DNA from: an uncultured Clostridium sp.
GTDB taxonomy: Bacteria > Bacillota > Clostridia > TANB77 > CAG-508
Assembly: GCA_958413095.1 (NCBI GenBank)
Contig: CATYUF010000031.1
Location: 1-22,066 of the forward strand
Direction: 5' to 3'
Length of the DNA stretch: 22,066 nt
Shown here one piece after another: positions 16,601 through 21,825 of the stretch (its first letter is position 1; every line of letters starts with the position of its first letter). Position numbers and translations under genes: made by a program. The notes below the pieces were generated by a model, which was not told the DNA's origin, searched no databases, and saw nothing but the letters and a program-made list of their open reading frames with translations.

Positions 16601-17052
16601 ACTTCTATATCTTTTTTTCCTTGTGAAGTTGTTTGATTTTTAATTATTATACTTGAATCTCCTGCTTTTGCATTGCTTTTTACTTTTAACTTGATTTGCA
16701 AAAATTCTTCTGGATTATTTGTTCCTGCTTTTTTTATTAATACAAATTCATTATTTTCTTTATTATACTTGAAGTTTGTCCACATATTTTTAGTCTCAAA
16801 GCTATTTGCTTCTAAGTCGTAAAAAACTGTTTTGTCATATTGAATTTGTCCTTTATATGCGTATAATCCATCTTCAATTTCTTGAAAATCTTTCAGCTCT
16901 AAATTAAGAATAATTTCTTCTTCCTTAATTGCTTGAATTTCTGTTTTGTTTGTTGTTAATTTTGTGTTTAAGCTTTCAGCGAAAACTGTTGTTGTACTAA
17001 ATAAAATTGTGCTCATTATTATCATAGTGATGCATAATTTTTTTAATTTCAT
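7651..17052 (-). CDS. Giant M26-family zinc metalloprotease with cohesin, sortase motif and dockerin
   Basis: 3133 residues. A signal peptide (1-25) is followed by a cohesin-like domain (about 28-160), an Asn/Gln/Gly linker (165-248), the sortase-type motif IPKTG (250-254) and a membrane helix (259-279). A Lys-rich loop leads to a second helix (294-315) ending in a signal-peptidase-like TTYA, then a type I dockerin (320-376). Four two-part repeats of about 205 residues follow (382-1205), then the M26 N-terminal domain with GLUG beta-helix repeats (1205-1600). The M26 catalytic domain (about 1635-2380) has HETGH at 2116-2120, and two more GLUG regions follow (2434-2730, 2781-3065). Family members (IgA1 protease, ZmpB, ZmpC) are surface proteases of host proteins, also with an N-terminal LPXTG. 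Metal ligands H2116 and H2120 and catalytic E2117 are present; the usual third ligand position is Ala. The substrate cannot be read from sequence. The start is supported by GAAGGG and GGA upstream and by the signal peptide. Confidence 0.92.
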   Translation of the reverse strand: MKLKKLCITMIIMSTILFSTTTVFAESLNTKLTTNKTEIQAIKEEEIILNLELKDFQEIEDGLYAYKGQIQYDKTVFYDLEANSFETKNMWTNFKYNKENNEFVLIKKAGTNNPEEFLQIKLKVKSNAKAGDSSIIIKNQTTSQGKKDIEVQDSKIDIKVIQEEETNPDDGNKPGTDDNQGDNNQDNDNQGNNDQGNNNQGNNDQGNNNQENGNQGNNNQGTANNSQNNQNKPNQKPNNQQSTNKPQTDIPKTGLGNTETFIFIAIEILLLIAIYSFIKYKKIDKKIKAKDKKIIGMILAIILTAQLAGTTYATIIDNSKKGEVNDDGLIDYTDVELIEKHLIGLENLPVHKLENADLNNDQKITVTDLTLLIKKIENKRKYVVELENINTENYYPNKNQEIEISFIGKINYEDVSIQKVVINDKEYEVQKTTEGGNEYKVKLNVGNIAEKKDFKFSKVILSTNEEVKVNYNFSVSVLKEKPFIDEKSYKLEDTFEGKTNISFDLIDTENSITSAQFTVYEKTGTEGENKLVVQNTIKSGNNKQEIPVQDGKTYIVEIEVNYNLASEQLPENEHKGESIIYSKEFTVNLDYKFKISNIQTLKNDVASTIFTRGEQIQVSFDSTNVAFETTKNNTFKPAVVTINGKEYEVTEKNNYYTTTIDGIENLGNQTITIEKVKLGNGKEFTLDKNNSIQVKIEEKKPSITNFETQENITDKNIKIKFNIVDEGQSIESAKVIIYDSKKNIIESKELNLEEIRKGIIETTLKTKSSTKYTVQIVASYRVTNTEIAKNKILLEQEIPAIIYADIKQAQIDKTEVEKNETVNITYEIETNSEQPIEKIRVNSVNYKATKLSNGKYKITVQTENVAQLLKLETTKIIFKDGTETNSKNTLQINILKDIPTISDVIQEDSVGSHEVKLHFTINDIDNSYVSGKVQLVNNSKTLEKEIVKDENGKGTVTFDHVEEGVSYIAKILVTYNRFTETEEHIQKDQILEEIPVILIHDYKLQVNDLKTANTNEETKYFNKNEEINLSFTSTNVSNFIPEDVIINGNTYKVTRKTGTNQYTVTLSGYEVSGKQEIKIEKVILSNRVELDLTSETKIEVEVLKDKPTITDFSYNEDTESKNKIKASFILEDKEETFINGKIIITDKNKNEIKTQDLQANNNEIIFDKTNSEYYYIKIIADYNLGTDENNLHKSQILLEKEMEFTIRKIEMKDVTDVYLYRKNGDKIEEVTSIYTYELENVNQFLVKVEMKDMPAFYAPLKGYREENNILKLELEYENVVQYENNMKQDKLEVEYGTVENNKATNNSLASLIKRMKENPNGTFELTKDYDASTITGDYRSLVGADITFTGTLNGNGHKIYNLSKPIFDYVSRANIKNLVLENVHLSNTDNVTGRGVLSNETGSNTTISNVHVKNMTITTSVKYSYYGGITGKLTESTIKECSVTGLNITGPQNSLVSAIGGITGYINTSTIENCYVTGAISGRKEMGGIVGLVEKYVPDTSYIKNCIAKVNIDSTDGPNGIGGIVGFARNAGQINLKQNISFATGRNSYKLYGTNATLNMFTKNYVMEESTLKDNDNAQIKKISKNDFNEEFCKKEAGFDESIWNLNGCSYDKLPTLNNADPNNEKEENQQQEDEVYIPQQARLENMAEYNKNKEIIYSNLYKLMPFYDAKYLILDGTKISKDYVLNKKLIKTVLPYDNKGKLAVAITKENYKNLSHIKVVFDDNTTKKYTLKFKDTYGNIANYHINELNVEYNFDKYIIKQDATIISNLSNYIQNIEYEKDLQGMLTLDRGHPAYKVHFNEIVRKKENADNFIYKYLSSASGYSITMENEILNTIVKNKLNNNEMKRILFAYNYYSRFYGINMDGANLSDIMLFKGELYRENIKISDLISDFWNSRWKNSHVNYQYYRDTLAHRFGISQIGDFIEYNIKILTDNKNPNDWFTENFKGPLVEAQAKGHEESDIDYRAWTQLKKRPEYMLALLTLPENAGYMISTPTVFFVGSQRVYITDPTNKTQQQTLLNKMQNFANQVATFYGTAAGFIESRYFNNICDIAIDTRFLPELGEQFNAKTNDLFHKNFNEILNEWSMIGGVGAYAGSQRIYFVTNHALNSYSAWTHETGHNQTARLFFKNNGFRPIGGGASADGITGSEDYTDGNTSQGAGDGDINFNLSYNYNVNQMVTTNLTPERINSKEKIESYYKRMFETIDFLDYVEAKAFLELTPEEQSKVAVQIYYPNAPKDYSTVGWKTLSKEEFEKMNLKTVNDLWDNQITIKPGITGNTTQTGEGAYGSEGMYIRRWYQPYNENGRTHTYGFKYTAWQMLGIGGYDGGYVTYYSGKSKNDLDAIKKVTNDSTMTWQKFKQERYKLMEDSWNKVTYVNADELKETYINALKIDAQNGDRNVTNSTNVRRRNYHYVKRITDDFRQEVLNGENETNKVHIKSAKEFKQKLKENPSGYYVLDNDIDVSSLTGENAIIDGNFIGKIDGQGHKITGNTLPIFDSLKLAHISNLKLENSKISSTVADVGALARKAEYSEIENVIGKKIEVTSTNKQIGGLIGSMTNSFVTNTHITDATISGNTRVGMIAGYVGQSQIQESSANGKVKSKGNAIGGLIGEVHNRSIILNSYSIGNVQGNTNVGGLIGLLTNSSVTKSFSNATVNGTNAVAGFIGKSTNNSIVQNNISLGNQYKQYKFDGATEKEQLSNYKGNYEYEDNTGTSTLERKDINFDGKIKVTTKSEITNQNFYKNTLGWSENTWDFTGIVNEEVPSLKNLDPNENIPIILRENINSVDEFIEKLSTKPDGRYTLTKDLDFSGKTYNLGSSVIPGTFFGVIDGNGHTIKNLSNASIFEQFSGTAQNLNIENFQHGIVWNKPPYTQYIDTWNSDKTQNNIAAFTKKSTEAKFYNMRFNKIIMTGNNNIAVITVNDKDSVFEKINVTEAFIMTESKIANCGNKSSTFISEKTGGSIKNCYVQGEMHTAGSESGAVIGLSHGGIKIENVVANIIGRGYKEENAKNSGLFIGKIEGKTEIKNSISIGKTLYDMLLNKFAMIPNAANIEFITNCYENADEQGISNSNGTNIKEVTKEQLLSKEFYKNILHLDESIWDLDNIEERNYSESPFPYSPDPTKFPKMIDFGGLKK
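10693..10707 (-). other. HETGH zinc-binding active site of the M26 protease
   Basis: H2116-E-T-G-H2120 followed by NQTARLFFKNNG corresponds to HEMTHN of IgA1 proteases. Downstream, NLTPERI, FLDYVEAKAFLEL and a GGYDGGYVTYYS segment match conserved parts of the M26 C-terminal domain, so the assignment does not rest on the short motif alone. Confidence 0.85.
15925..16095 (-). other. Type I dockerin module within the M26 protease
   Basis: Residues 320-376 contain two dockerin repeats: GEVNDDGLIDYTDVELI (322-338) and ADLNNDQKITVTDLTLL (356-372). The first calcium loop has E323, N325, D327, D331, D334; the second has D357, N359, D361, T365, D368. Both match the D-x-N-x-D-x-x-x-[ND]-x-x-D pattern of EF-hand-like loops, with Glu replacing Asp at position 1 of the first. 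Confidence 0.85.
16291..16305 (-). other. N-terminal sortase motif IPKTG in the M26 protease
   Basis: Residues 250-254. A hydrophobic helix (FIFIAIEILLLIAIYSFI) and the basic run KYKKIDKK follow, the three parts of a cell-wall sorting signal. Its place near the N terminus of a 3133-residue protein is the hallmark of M26/Zmp proteases. Cutting between T253 and G254 would leave the cohesin-bearing segment 26-253 on the wall. Confidence 0.82.
16392..16511 (-). repeat. Tandem repeat encoding the Asn/Gln/Gly linker
   Basis: A 30-bp unit occurs twice in perfect tandem (16422-16451 and 16452-16481), flanked by degenerate 15-bp subunits. It encodes repeated NQGNNDQGNN-like decapeptides. Copy number is likely to vary between strains and would change the length of the wall-spanning spacer. 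Confidence 0.8.
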
Positions 17053-17094
17053 TTTTTATTCCATCCCTTCTTTCGTTATTTTTTTAGCTAATAT

Positions 17095-17151
17095 ATTATA
17101 TCATATTTATAATATTTTTTTCTACATATTTTTGTTTTTTTCTACATATTT
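17095..17151 (-). promoter_or_regulatory. Probable regulated promoter of the M26 protease
   Basis: A TATAAT -10 box lies at 17095-17100 on the minus strand. Instead of a -35 box there is a 17-bp direct repeat (plus strand TTTTTTTCTACATATTT at about 17115-17131 and 17135-17151) with a 20-bp period, about two helix turns. This is a common layout for activator sites. Which regulator binds is not known. Confidence 0.45.
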
Positions 17152-17183
17152 CGTTACTGTATAATATCCTTTCTTGTAGAGTA

Positions 17184-17399
17184 GCTTAAAATAGTTGATA
17201 ATTATGATTTTTTTGGATTTTGACGTTCGACTGGAATGAAGATTAGAATTGGTTAGGTTTTCGAATGAGGAATGCTCACGGTACTTGAAGTATGAAAGGG
17301 TCTGAGTGAGAGAGGCTCATTAGAAAAACTTACCAATTCTTTCTGAATGAAATAAGTAGTCAAAATCCAAAAAAACCATAATTATCAACTATTTTAAGC
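17184..17399. mobile_element. 216-bp foldback element, MITE-like
   Basis: Arms of 41 bp (17184-17224 and 17359-17399) are inverted copies with one mismatch, beginning GCTTAAAATAG. Pairing continues inward imperfectly (GAATTGGTTAG against CTTACCAATTC; CTCAC against GTGAG). The core is about 40% G+C, clearly richer than its flanks, and has no reading frame of note. No clear target-site duplication is seen. It could be a non-autonomous mobile element or encode a long hairpin RNA. Confidence 0.6.
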
Positions 17400-17442
17400 G
17401 GTTAATTTGTAAAAACTATTATATAGTAACCATATTTTTATA

Positions 17443-17482
17443 CAAAAAAGAACTAGATTACTATATCGGAGAAATCTAGTTC
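17443..17482 (-). terminator. Orphan minus-strand terminator
   Basis: GAACTAGATT (17450-17459) pairs with AATCTAGTTC (17473-17482). On the minus strand a T run follows (A run at 17444-17449 on plus). No gene lies upstream of it on the minus strand before the divergent aminopeptidase. Confidence 0.5.
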
Positions 17483-17803
17483 AATAAACGAAAATAAATA
17501 TATATATAAATATATGATTTATTAATGGAATTGTAGCAAAAAAAAACTCGTAAGTCAATAAAAATAAATAAAAATTAAAAATATATCAGCTTCTAATTGA
17601 ATAAAAAATGTTAAATTTGAAAAAATAGTAAAATACTAGAAAAATATTAATTATAATGATATACTATACTAGAAATTAAGAAAATTTATATTAATATTTA
17701 TAATAAAATATCTTGTCTAATCAATATATGAAAAATGTAATTAAAATAATATAATATTAATTATTTTTTCTTAGACAATATTAATAAAAATTGGAGGTAT
17801 AAA
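17483..17803. other. Leader and promoter region of the aminopeptidase
   Basis: Very AT-rich with no gene. TTGTCTAA (17713-17720) and TTAGACAA (17771-17778) form an inverted repeat about 50 nt apart, ending 15 nt before the ribosome binding site. TTGTCT could also act as a -35 box, with TGTAAT 17 nt later. Either a regulator site or a leader stem-loop is possible. Confidence 0.3.
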
Positions 17804-19201
17804 ATGAGTGAAGAATTAAAAGATAAACTTTTTAACAAAAAAGAAAATGGTTGGAAAGATTTGAATGATGAAGAAAAAAACAAAATATTTGAGTTTTCCA
17901 ATAATTATATGAAATTTTTAAATATTTCTAAAACAGAAAGAGAATTTATTAAAAACACAAAAAAATTAGCTGATGAAAATGGATATAAAGATATCATGGA
18001 ATTTGATTCTTTAAAACCTGGAGATAAAATATATTTTATTAATAGAGAAAAAAGTATGTATTTAGCAATTATTGGAGCTCAGCCTATTGAAAACGGTTTA
18101 CACATTATAGGTTCTCATGTTGATTCTCCTAGATTAGATTTAAAACCTAATCCTTTATGCGAAGATACTGAATTAGCATATTTTAAAACTCATTATTATG
18201 GTGGTATTAAAAAATATCAATGGACTACAATTCCTCTTACAATACATGGAAGAATAGTTAAAACTAATGGTGAAAAAATTGATATTTGTATAGGTGAAGA
18301 TGAAAATGACCCAATCTTTACAATAACTGATTTATTGCCTCATTTAGCTCAAGACCAAATGCAAAAAAAATTAAAAGATGGAATTGATGGAGAAGATTTA
18401 AAATTATTAGTTGGAAGTATTCCTTATGGTAATGAAAAAGGAGCAGATTTAGTAAAATTAAATATATTAAATATATTAAATCAAAAATATGGTATTACAG
18501 AAGCTGATTTGTCTAGTTCTGAAATAGAATTAGTTCCAGAGTTTAAAGCTAGAAGTTTAGGATTTGATAGTGGTTTAATTGCTGCTTACGGTCAAGATGA
18601 TAAGGTTTGTGCCTATACATCACTTATGGCTATGATGGAATTAGATAATGTAAAAAATACAGCTGTTTGTATTTTATCTGATAAAGAAGAAATAGGAAGT
18701 ATGGGAAATACAGGTATGGAATCTCATATGTTTGATTTCTTTGTTTCAGAAATGTTAAATAAACTTGGTGTTAATAAACCAAATTTATTAGATAGAGTAT
18801 TTTGTTTTTCAAAAATGCTTTCTTCTGATGTTGATGCTGGATATGATCCAATTTATTCATCTGTTTCTGATAGAGAAAATGCCGGCTTTTTAGGAAAAGG
18901 AATTAGCTTGAATAAATATACAGGTGCTAGAGGAAAATCTGGTGCTTCTGATGCAAATGCTGAATATGTTGCTTGGATTAGAAATGTGTTAGAGAAAAAT
19001 GATATTAAGTATCAAATTGCTGAACTTGGAAAAGTTGATATTGGAGGTGGTGGCACTATTGCATATATAATTGCAAATAAAGGTGCTGATGTAATTGACT
19101 TAGGTGTTCCTGTTTTATCAATGCATGCTCCATATGAAGTTACTAGTAAATATGATGTATATTCTGCTTATAGAACTTATAAGGCTTTTTGGCAAGAATA
19201 A
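17804..19201 (+). CDS. M18-family aminopeptidase
   Basis: 465 residues, normal for the family; the ATG has TTGGAGG 6 nt upstream. M18 enzymes are cytoplasmic, two-metal aminopeptidases that form tetrahedral dodecamers and remove N-terminal residues from peptides. The metal and catalytic motifs are all visible: GSHVDSPRLDLK (H105, D107), GQDDKVCAY (D265/D266, bridging Asp), SDKEEIGS (E295 base, E296 ligand), SSDVDAGYDP (D342/D344) and SMHAPYEV (H441). The gene stands alone between the divergent protease region and a convergent regulator gene, with terminators on its 3' side, so it is a single-gene unit. It is likely a housekeeping peptide-recycling enzyme. Exact residue specificity cannot be told, although bacterial members often prefer leucine or acidic residues. 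Confidence 0.93.
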   Translation: MSEELKDKLFNKKENGWKDLNDEEKNKIFEFSNNYMKFLNISKTEREFIKNTKKLADENGYKDIMEFDSLKPGDKIYFINREKSMYLAIIGAQPIENGLHIIGSHVDSPRLDLKPNPLCEDTELAYFKTHYYGGIKKYQWTTIPLTIHGRIVKTNGEKIDICIGEDENDPIFTITDLLPHLAQDQMQKKLKDGIDGEDLKLLVGSIPYGNEKGADLVKLNILNILNQKYGITEADLSSSEIELVPEFKARSLGFDSGLIAAYGQDDKVCAYTSLMAMMELDNVKNTAVCILSDKEEIGSMGNTGMESHMFDFFVSEMLNKLGVNKPNLLDRVFCFSKMLSSDVDAGYDPIYSSVSDRENAGFLGKGISLNKYTGARGKSGASDANAEYVAWIRNVLEKNDIKYQIAELGKVDIGGGGTIAYIIANKGADVIDLGVPVLSMHAPYEVTSKYDVYSAYRTYKAFWQE

Positions 19202-19306
19202 AAAAATAATGGATAAAATATTTACGAATAATTATTAAAATTTTTTCAAAAAGAGCTATTTAATACCTATCGAGAAAATTTTTTTAAAATATTAATTATC
19301 TAAAAT

Positions 19307-19370
19307 ATAAAAGTACAAAAACTAAAATATCTAAAACATCTCTAAATATTAGTTTCTGTACTTTTATTTT
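19307..19370. terminator. Shared terminator between convergent genes
   Basis: AAAAGTACA-AAAACTA near 19309-19324 pairs imperfectly with TAGTTTCTGTACTTTT near 19350-19365. T-rich sequence follows on the plus strand. It separates the aminopeptidase stop from the XRE regulator stop. Confidence 0.55.
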
Positions 19371-19373
19371 AAT

Positions 19374-19724
19374 TTATATATTTTCTTCATAATTAGTTAT
19401 TAACTCAATTATTCCATTAACAAATTTTAATTGTTTTGTAGATAATTTTTCTAATTTGTGACTTATTTCTATTTTATTGATAACATCTTCATTTGTCATA
19501 AATTCACTAAATATTATATTTGGAGAAATTCCTAATAAATTCATACAATTAATTAGGGTTTGTCTTTTTATTCCACTATTACCATTTTCCATTCTTGAAA
19601 CATATTTAATAGATATTCCTAATTCTTCTGCTAATTTTTCTTGCGTAATTCCACTCTTTAGTCTATATTCTTTAATTATTTTTCCAAAAAATTTATCAAT
19701 TTCTGATTTTGAAAAAGAGTCCAT
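19374..19724 (-). CDS. XRE-family helix-turn-helix regulator
   Basis: 116 residues; AGGAGG lies 10 nt before the ATG. Residues about 12-71 form a lambda-Cro/Xre helix-turn-helix: GKIIKEYRLKSGITQEKLAE, then ELGISIKYVSRMENG, with recognition helix IKYVSRMENG. The C-terminal 45 residues are helical (LEKLSTKQLKFVNGIIELI) and probably mediate dimerization; no sensor domain is seen. It is transcribed away from a small ORF at 19960 across a promoter region with two opposed promoters, a usual layout for a repressor that controls itself and its neighbour. It could also act elsewhere. Signal unknown. Confidence 0.88.
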   Translation of the reverse strand: MDSFSKSEIDKFFGKIIKEYRLKSGITQEKLAEELGISIKYVSRMENGNSGIKRQTLINCMNLLGISPNIIFSEFMTNEDVINKIEISHKLEKLSTKQLKFVNGIIELITNYEENI

Positions 19725-19753
19725 AATAGTTGTTCCTCCTATATAAAAGTATC

Positions 19754-19782
19754 ATTATAAGTATAACAATCATTACTTAAAC
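19754..19782 (-). promoter_or_regulatory. Probable promoter of the XRE regulator
   Basis: TATAAT at 19754-19759 (minus strand) with a weak GTTTAA 17 nt further upstream. Transcription would start near 19747, just before the ribosome binding site. Confidence 0.4.
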
Positions 19783-19793
19783 CTAGAACACAT

Positions 19794-19834
19794 AAAAAAT
19801 GTAACAATTTATTTTACAAAATATTACATTTTTT
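19794..19834. promoter_or_regulatory. Hairpin between the divergent promoters
   Basis: AAAAAATGTAA (19794-19804) pairs perfectly with TTACATTTTTT (19824-19834). With T runs on both strands it could be a terminator blocking read-through between the divergent units, or an operator. Confidence 0.4.
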
Positions 19835-19844
19835 GCTATAAAGC

Positions 19845-19873
19845 TTGAAAATAGTACATAAAAATGTTATATT
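19845..19873 (+). promoter_or_regulatory. Promoter of the small ORF
   Basis: TTGAAA (19845-19850), a 17-nt spacer and TATATT (19868-19873) make a good housekeeping promoter. The leader to 19960 is about 80 nt. Confidence 0.6.
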
Positions 19874-19959
19874 AGTATAAGCTCAGAGTATCACTATTAG
19901 TTATACCTGTTTTTTTAAGATATATTCTGGAAAAATTTGTATAGAAACGAGGTCTTTTT

Positions 19960-20118
19960 ATGATAAGCGAGGAATATTATTTGAATTTTTTAAAATGTTT
20001 AATTTCGTGTGTTAATAATGGTGATTATTATTCCATAAAAGAGCTTTCTGCATTGGAATTGGAAAAATTGAAAAAAAATTATATTTCTGATGAATCAAAT
20101 TCTAAAAATTTAAAATAA
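19960..20118 (+). CDS. Small hypothetical protein, 52 residues
   Basis: ATG at 19960 with GAGG 7 nt upstream and a clear promoter at 19845-19873. The product begins MISEEYYLNFLKCLISCVNN, then GDYYSIKELSALELEKLKKN and a short Ser/Asn tail. It looks like two helices: the first hydrophobic on one face with two Cys, the second charged. There is no membrane helix of full length. It ends before a 16-bp stem terminator at 20224. It is divergent from the XRE regulator and may be its target. I do not recognise the family; the promoter, ribosome site and terminator argue that it is expressed. Confidence 0.55.
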   Translation: MISEEYYLNFLKCLISCVNNGDYYSIKELSALELEKLKKNYISDESNSKNLK

Positions 20119-20223
20119 TCTTTTAATAAATAATTAATATAAAAAATAATACTGTTAATTAATACTGTAACTTTTATAATTATTATCATTTATATATTTA
20201 TAAGTATCTCATATATAATTACA

Positions 20224-20260
20224 AAAAAACTCTAAAATAAAAATTATTTTAGAGTTTTTT
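20224..20260. terminator. Strong bidirectional terminator
   Basis: AAAAAACTCTAAAATA (20224-20239) and TATTTTAGAGTTTTTT (20245-20260) form a perfect 16-bp stem with a 5-nt loop and T runs on both strands. It serves tRNA-Arg on the minus strand and the small ORF on the plus strand. Confidence 0.75.
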
Positions 20261-20271
20261 CTTTATAAGAA

Positions 20272-20348
20272 TGGTGGGCCAAGAGAGATTCGAACTCCCG
20301 ACCCCACGCTTAGAAGGCGTGTGCTCTATCCAACTGAGCTATTGACCC
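20272..20348 (-). tRNA. tRNA-Arg(TCT)
   Basis: 77 nt with encoded CCA. Acceptor GGGTCAA pairs with TTGGCCC (one G-T pair). The anticodon arm CACGC-CTTCTAA-GCGTG gives TCT, reading AGA, the main arginine codon of this window. D arm AGCTC...GAGC and T arm GGGAG-TTCGAAT-CTCTC are canonical. Confidence 0.95.
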
Positions 20349-20367
20349 ATTTCTTAACAACATAATA

Positions 20368-20396
20368 ATATTACCACAAAAATTTATAACTGTCAA
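20368..20396 (-). promoter_or_regulatory. Promoter of tRNA-Arg(TCT)
   Basis: A perfect TTGACA (20391-20396), a 17-nt spacer and TAATAT (20368-20373) on the minus strand, about 20 nt before the tRNA. Confidence 0.75.
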
Positions 20397-20498
20397 TAAA
20401 ATTCTGAAAATTTTATTGCTTTTTGAATAAAAGTAAATTAAAAAAGTAAATTCTATTCAATTAAGAGTAAATAGATTTTAATTGTATTTTAATAGTTA

Positions 20499-20527
20499 TT
20501 GTAAGATTAAAGAAAAGTTTGTATAAT
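20499..20527 (+). promoter_or_regulatory. Promoter of the IS30 transposase
   Basis: TTGTAA (20499-20504), a 17-nt spacer and TATAAT (20522-20527). Transcription would start near 20534, about 29 nt before the start codon. Confidence 0.65.
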
Positions 20528-20562
20528 ATAAATATAGGTGTTTCTTGAAAAAGAAGGTTTTT

Positions 20563-21804
20563 ATGAATTTTAATGGTAAACATCTTTCTTTAGAAGATAG
20601 AAATATTATTGAACAAAATATTTACAAAGGATTAAGAAAATTTGAAACTGCTAAAGAGCTTAATAAAAGTCAATCTACAATAGGAAAAGAAATTAAAAAG
20701 TACAGAAAATGTAAATATTCTCTAGCAGATACTCCTCCCTGGAATTGTAAATTTTTTAAAGACTGTATGGTTTGTACTAGTAAATGTATTCATTTTGAAG
20801 AAATTCCTTGTAGTAGAAGGGATAGATTTGTTGGTGCATGTAATGGTTGTCCTAATATTAAAAAATGTAGAAAAACTAAATATTTCTACTATGCAAATGT
20901 CGCTCAAAAAAATTATGAATATACTTTAAAAGACTCAAGAGAAGGTGTTAATTTAAACACTACTGAGCTTTATGAATTAGCACACATAATTTGCCCTTTA
21001 ATTAAACAAGGACAGTCTATTTACACAATTTTACAAAATCATAAAGAAATTACTCAATGTGAAAAAACAATTTATACATACATAGAAATGGGGCTATTTA
21101 AAGATTGGGGTGTTACTAACCTTGATTTACGCAGAAAGGTTACTAGAAAACTAAAAAAGAAAAAACTTAAGAAAAGAGCAGAACCAGCAGACTATACTGG
21201 AAGAAAGTATGAAGATTATTTGGATTTTGTTAAAAACAATCCTTGCTCTCCAACAACTGAAATGGATACTGTATACAATCATCAAGAAGGACCATATATT
21301 CAAACTTTTATCTTTGAAAATACTGGGCTTATGATTGGTCTTTTAAAACACCATAAGACTGCAGAAGAAATGTCCAATTCTCTAAATTACTTTCAAGATA
21401 TTTTATCTGATGAAATGTTTAAAAAATTATTTGGACTATTACTAACTGATAGAGGTTCTGAATTTGCTAAACCAAATCTTTTTGAGATAAACCATGAATC
21501 TGGTGAAATCAGAACTAATATTTTCTATTGTGATGCTCAGATGGCAAGTCAAAAGCCTCATGTTGAAAACAATCACATTTTTATTCGTGATATTATTCAA
21601 AAGAAAAAAAGCATGAAAAATCTTACTCAGGACAAGCTTGATTTGATGTTTTCTCATATTAATTCTGTACCTAGAAAATCATTAGGTGGTAAAACTCCTT
21701 ATGAAGCATTTGAATTTTTCTATGGTAAAGATACATTAGATAAATTTCATATACAAAAGATAGAAAAAGACAAGGTCACGTTACAACCTTATCTTCTTAA
21801 ATAA
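20563..21804 (+). CDS. IS30-family transposase
   Basis: 413 residues from ATG at 20563, with AAGAAGG 5 nt upstream; a TTG at 20545 would add six residues. The N terminus (KHLSLEDRNIIEQNIYKG and QSTIGKEIKKYR) is the helix-turn-helix that binds IS30 ends. Residues about 45-105 carry about ten Cys in C-x2-C and C-x3/4-C spacings, a zinc-binding insert typical of the clostridial IS30 branch. The DDE triad is D235 (TEMDTVYN), D296 (LLTDRGSEF) and E335 (PHVENNH). The end DKVTLQPYLLK is the usual family C terminus. The enzyme cuts and joins IS ends. The frame is intact and the promoter good, so it could be active. Terminal inverted repeats were not identified with confidence. Confidence 0.92.
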   Translation: MNFNGKHLSLEDRNIIEQNIYKGLRKFETAKELNKSQSTIGKEIKKYRKCKYSLADTPPWNCKFFKDCMVCTSKCIHFEEIPCSRRDRFVGACNGCPNIKKCRKTKYFYYANVAQKNYEYTLKDSREGVNLNTTELYELAHIICPLIKQGQSIYTILQNHKEITQCEKTIYTYIEMGLFKDWGVTNLDLRRKVTRKLKKKKLKKRAEPADYTGRKYEDYLDFVKNNPCSPTTEMDTVYNHQEGPYIQTFIFENTGLMIGLLKHHKTAEEMSNSLNYFQDILSDEMFKKLFGLLLTDRGSEFAKPNLFEINHESGEIRTNIFYCDAQMASQKPHVENNHIFIRDIIQKKKSMKNLTQDKLDLMFSHINSVPRKSLGGKTPYEAFEFFYGKDTLDKFHIQKIEKDKVTLQPYLLK

Positions 21805-21825
21805 TGATAAACATATATCTATAAC

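Noticed and set aside
17184..17399. Foldback element as a terminator for the aminopeptidase or protease
   Set aside because: It lies upstream of both divergent genes and is far larger than a terminator.
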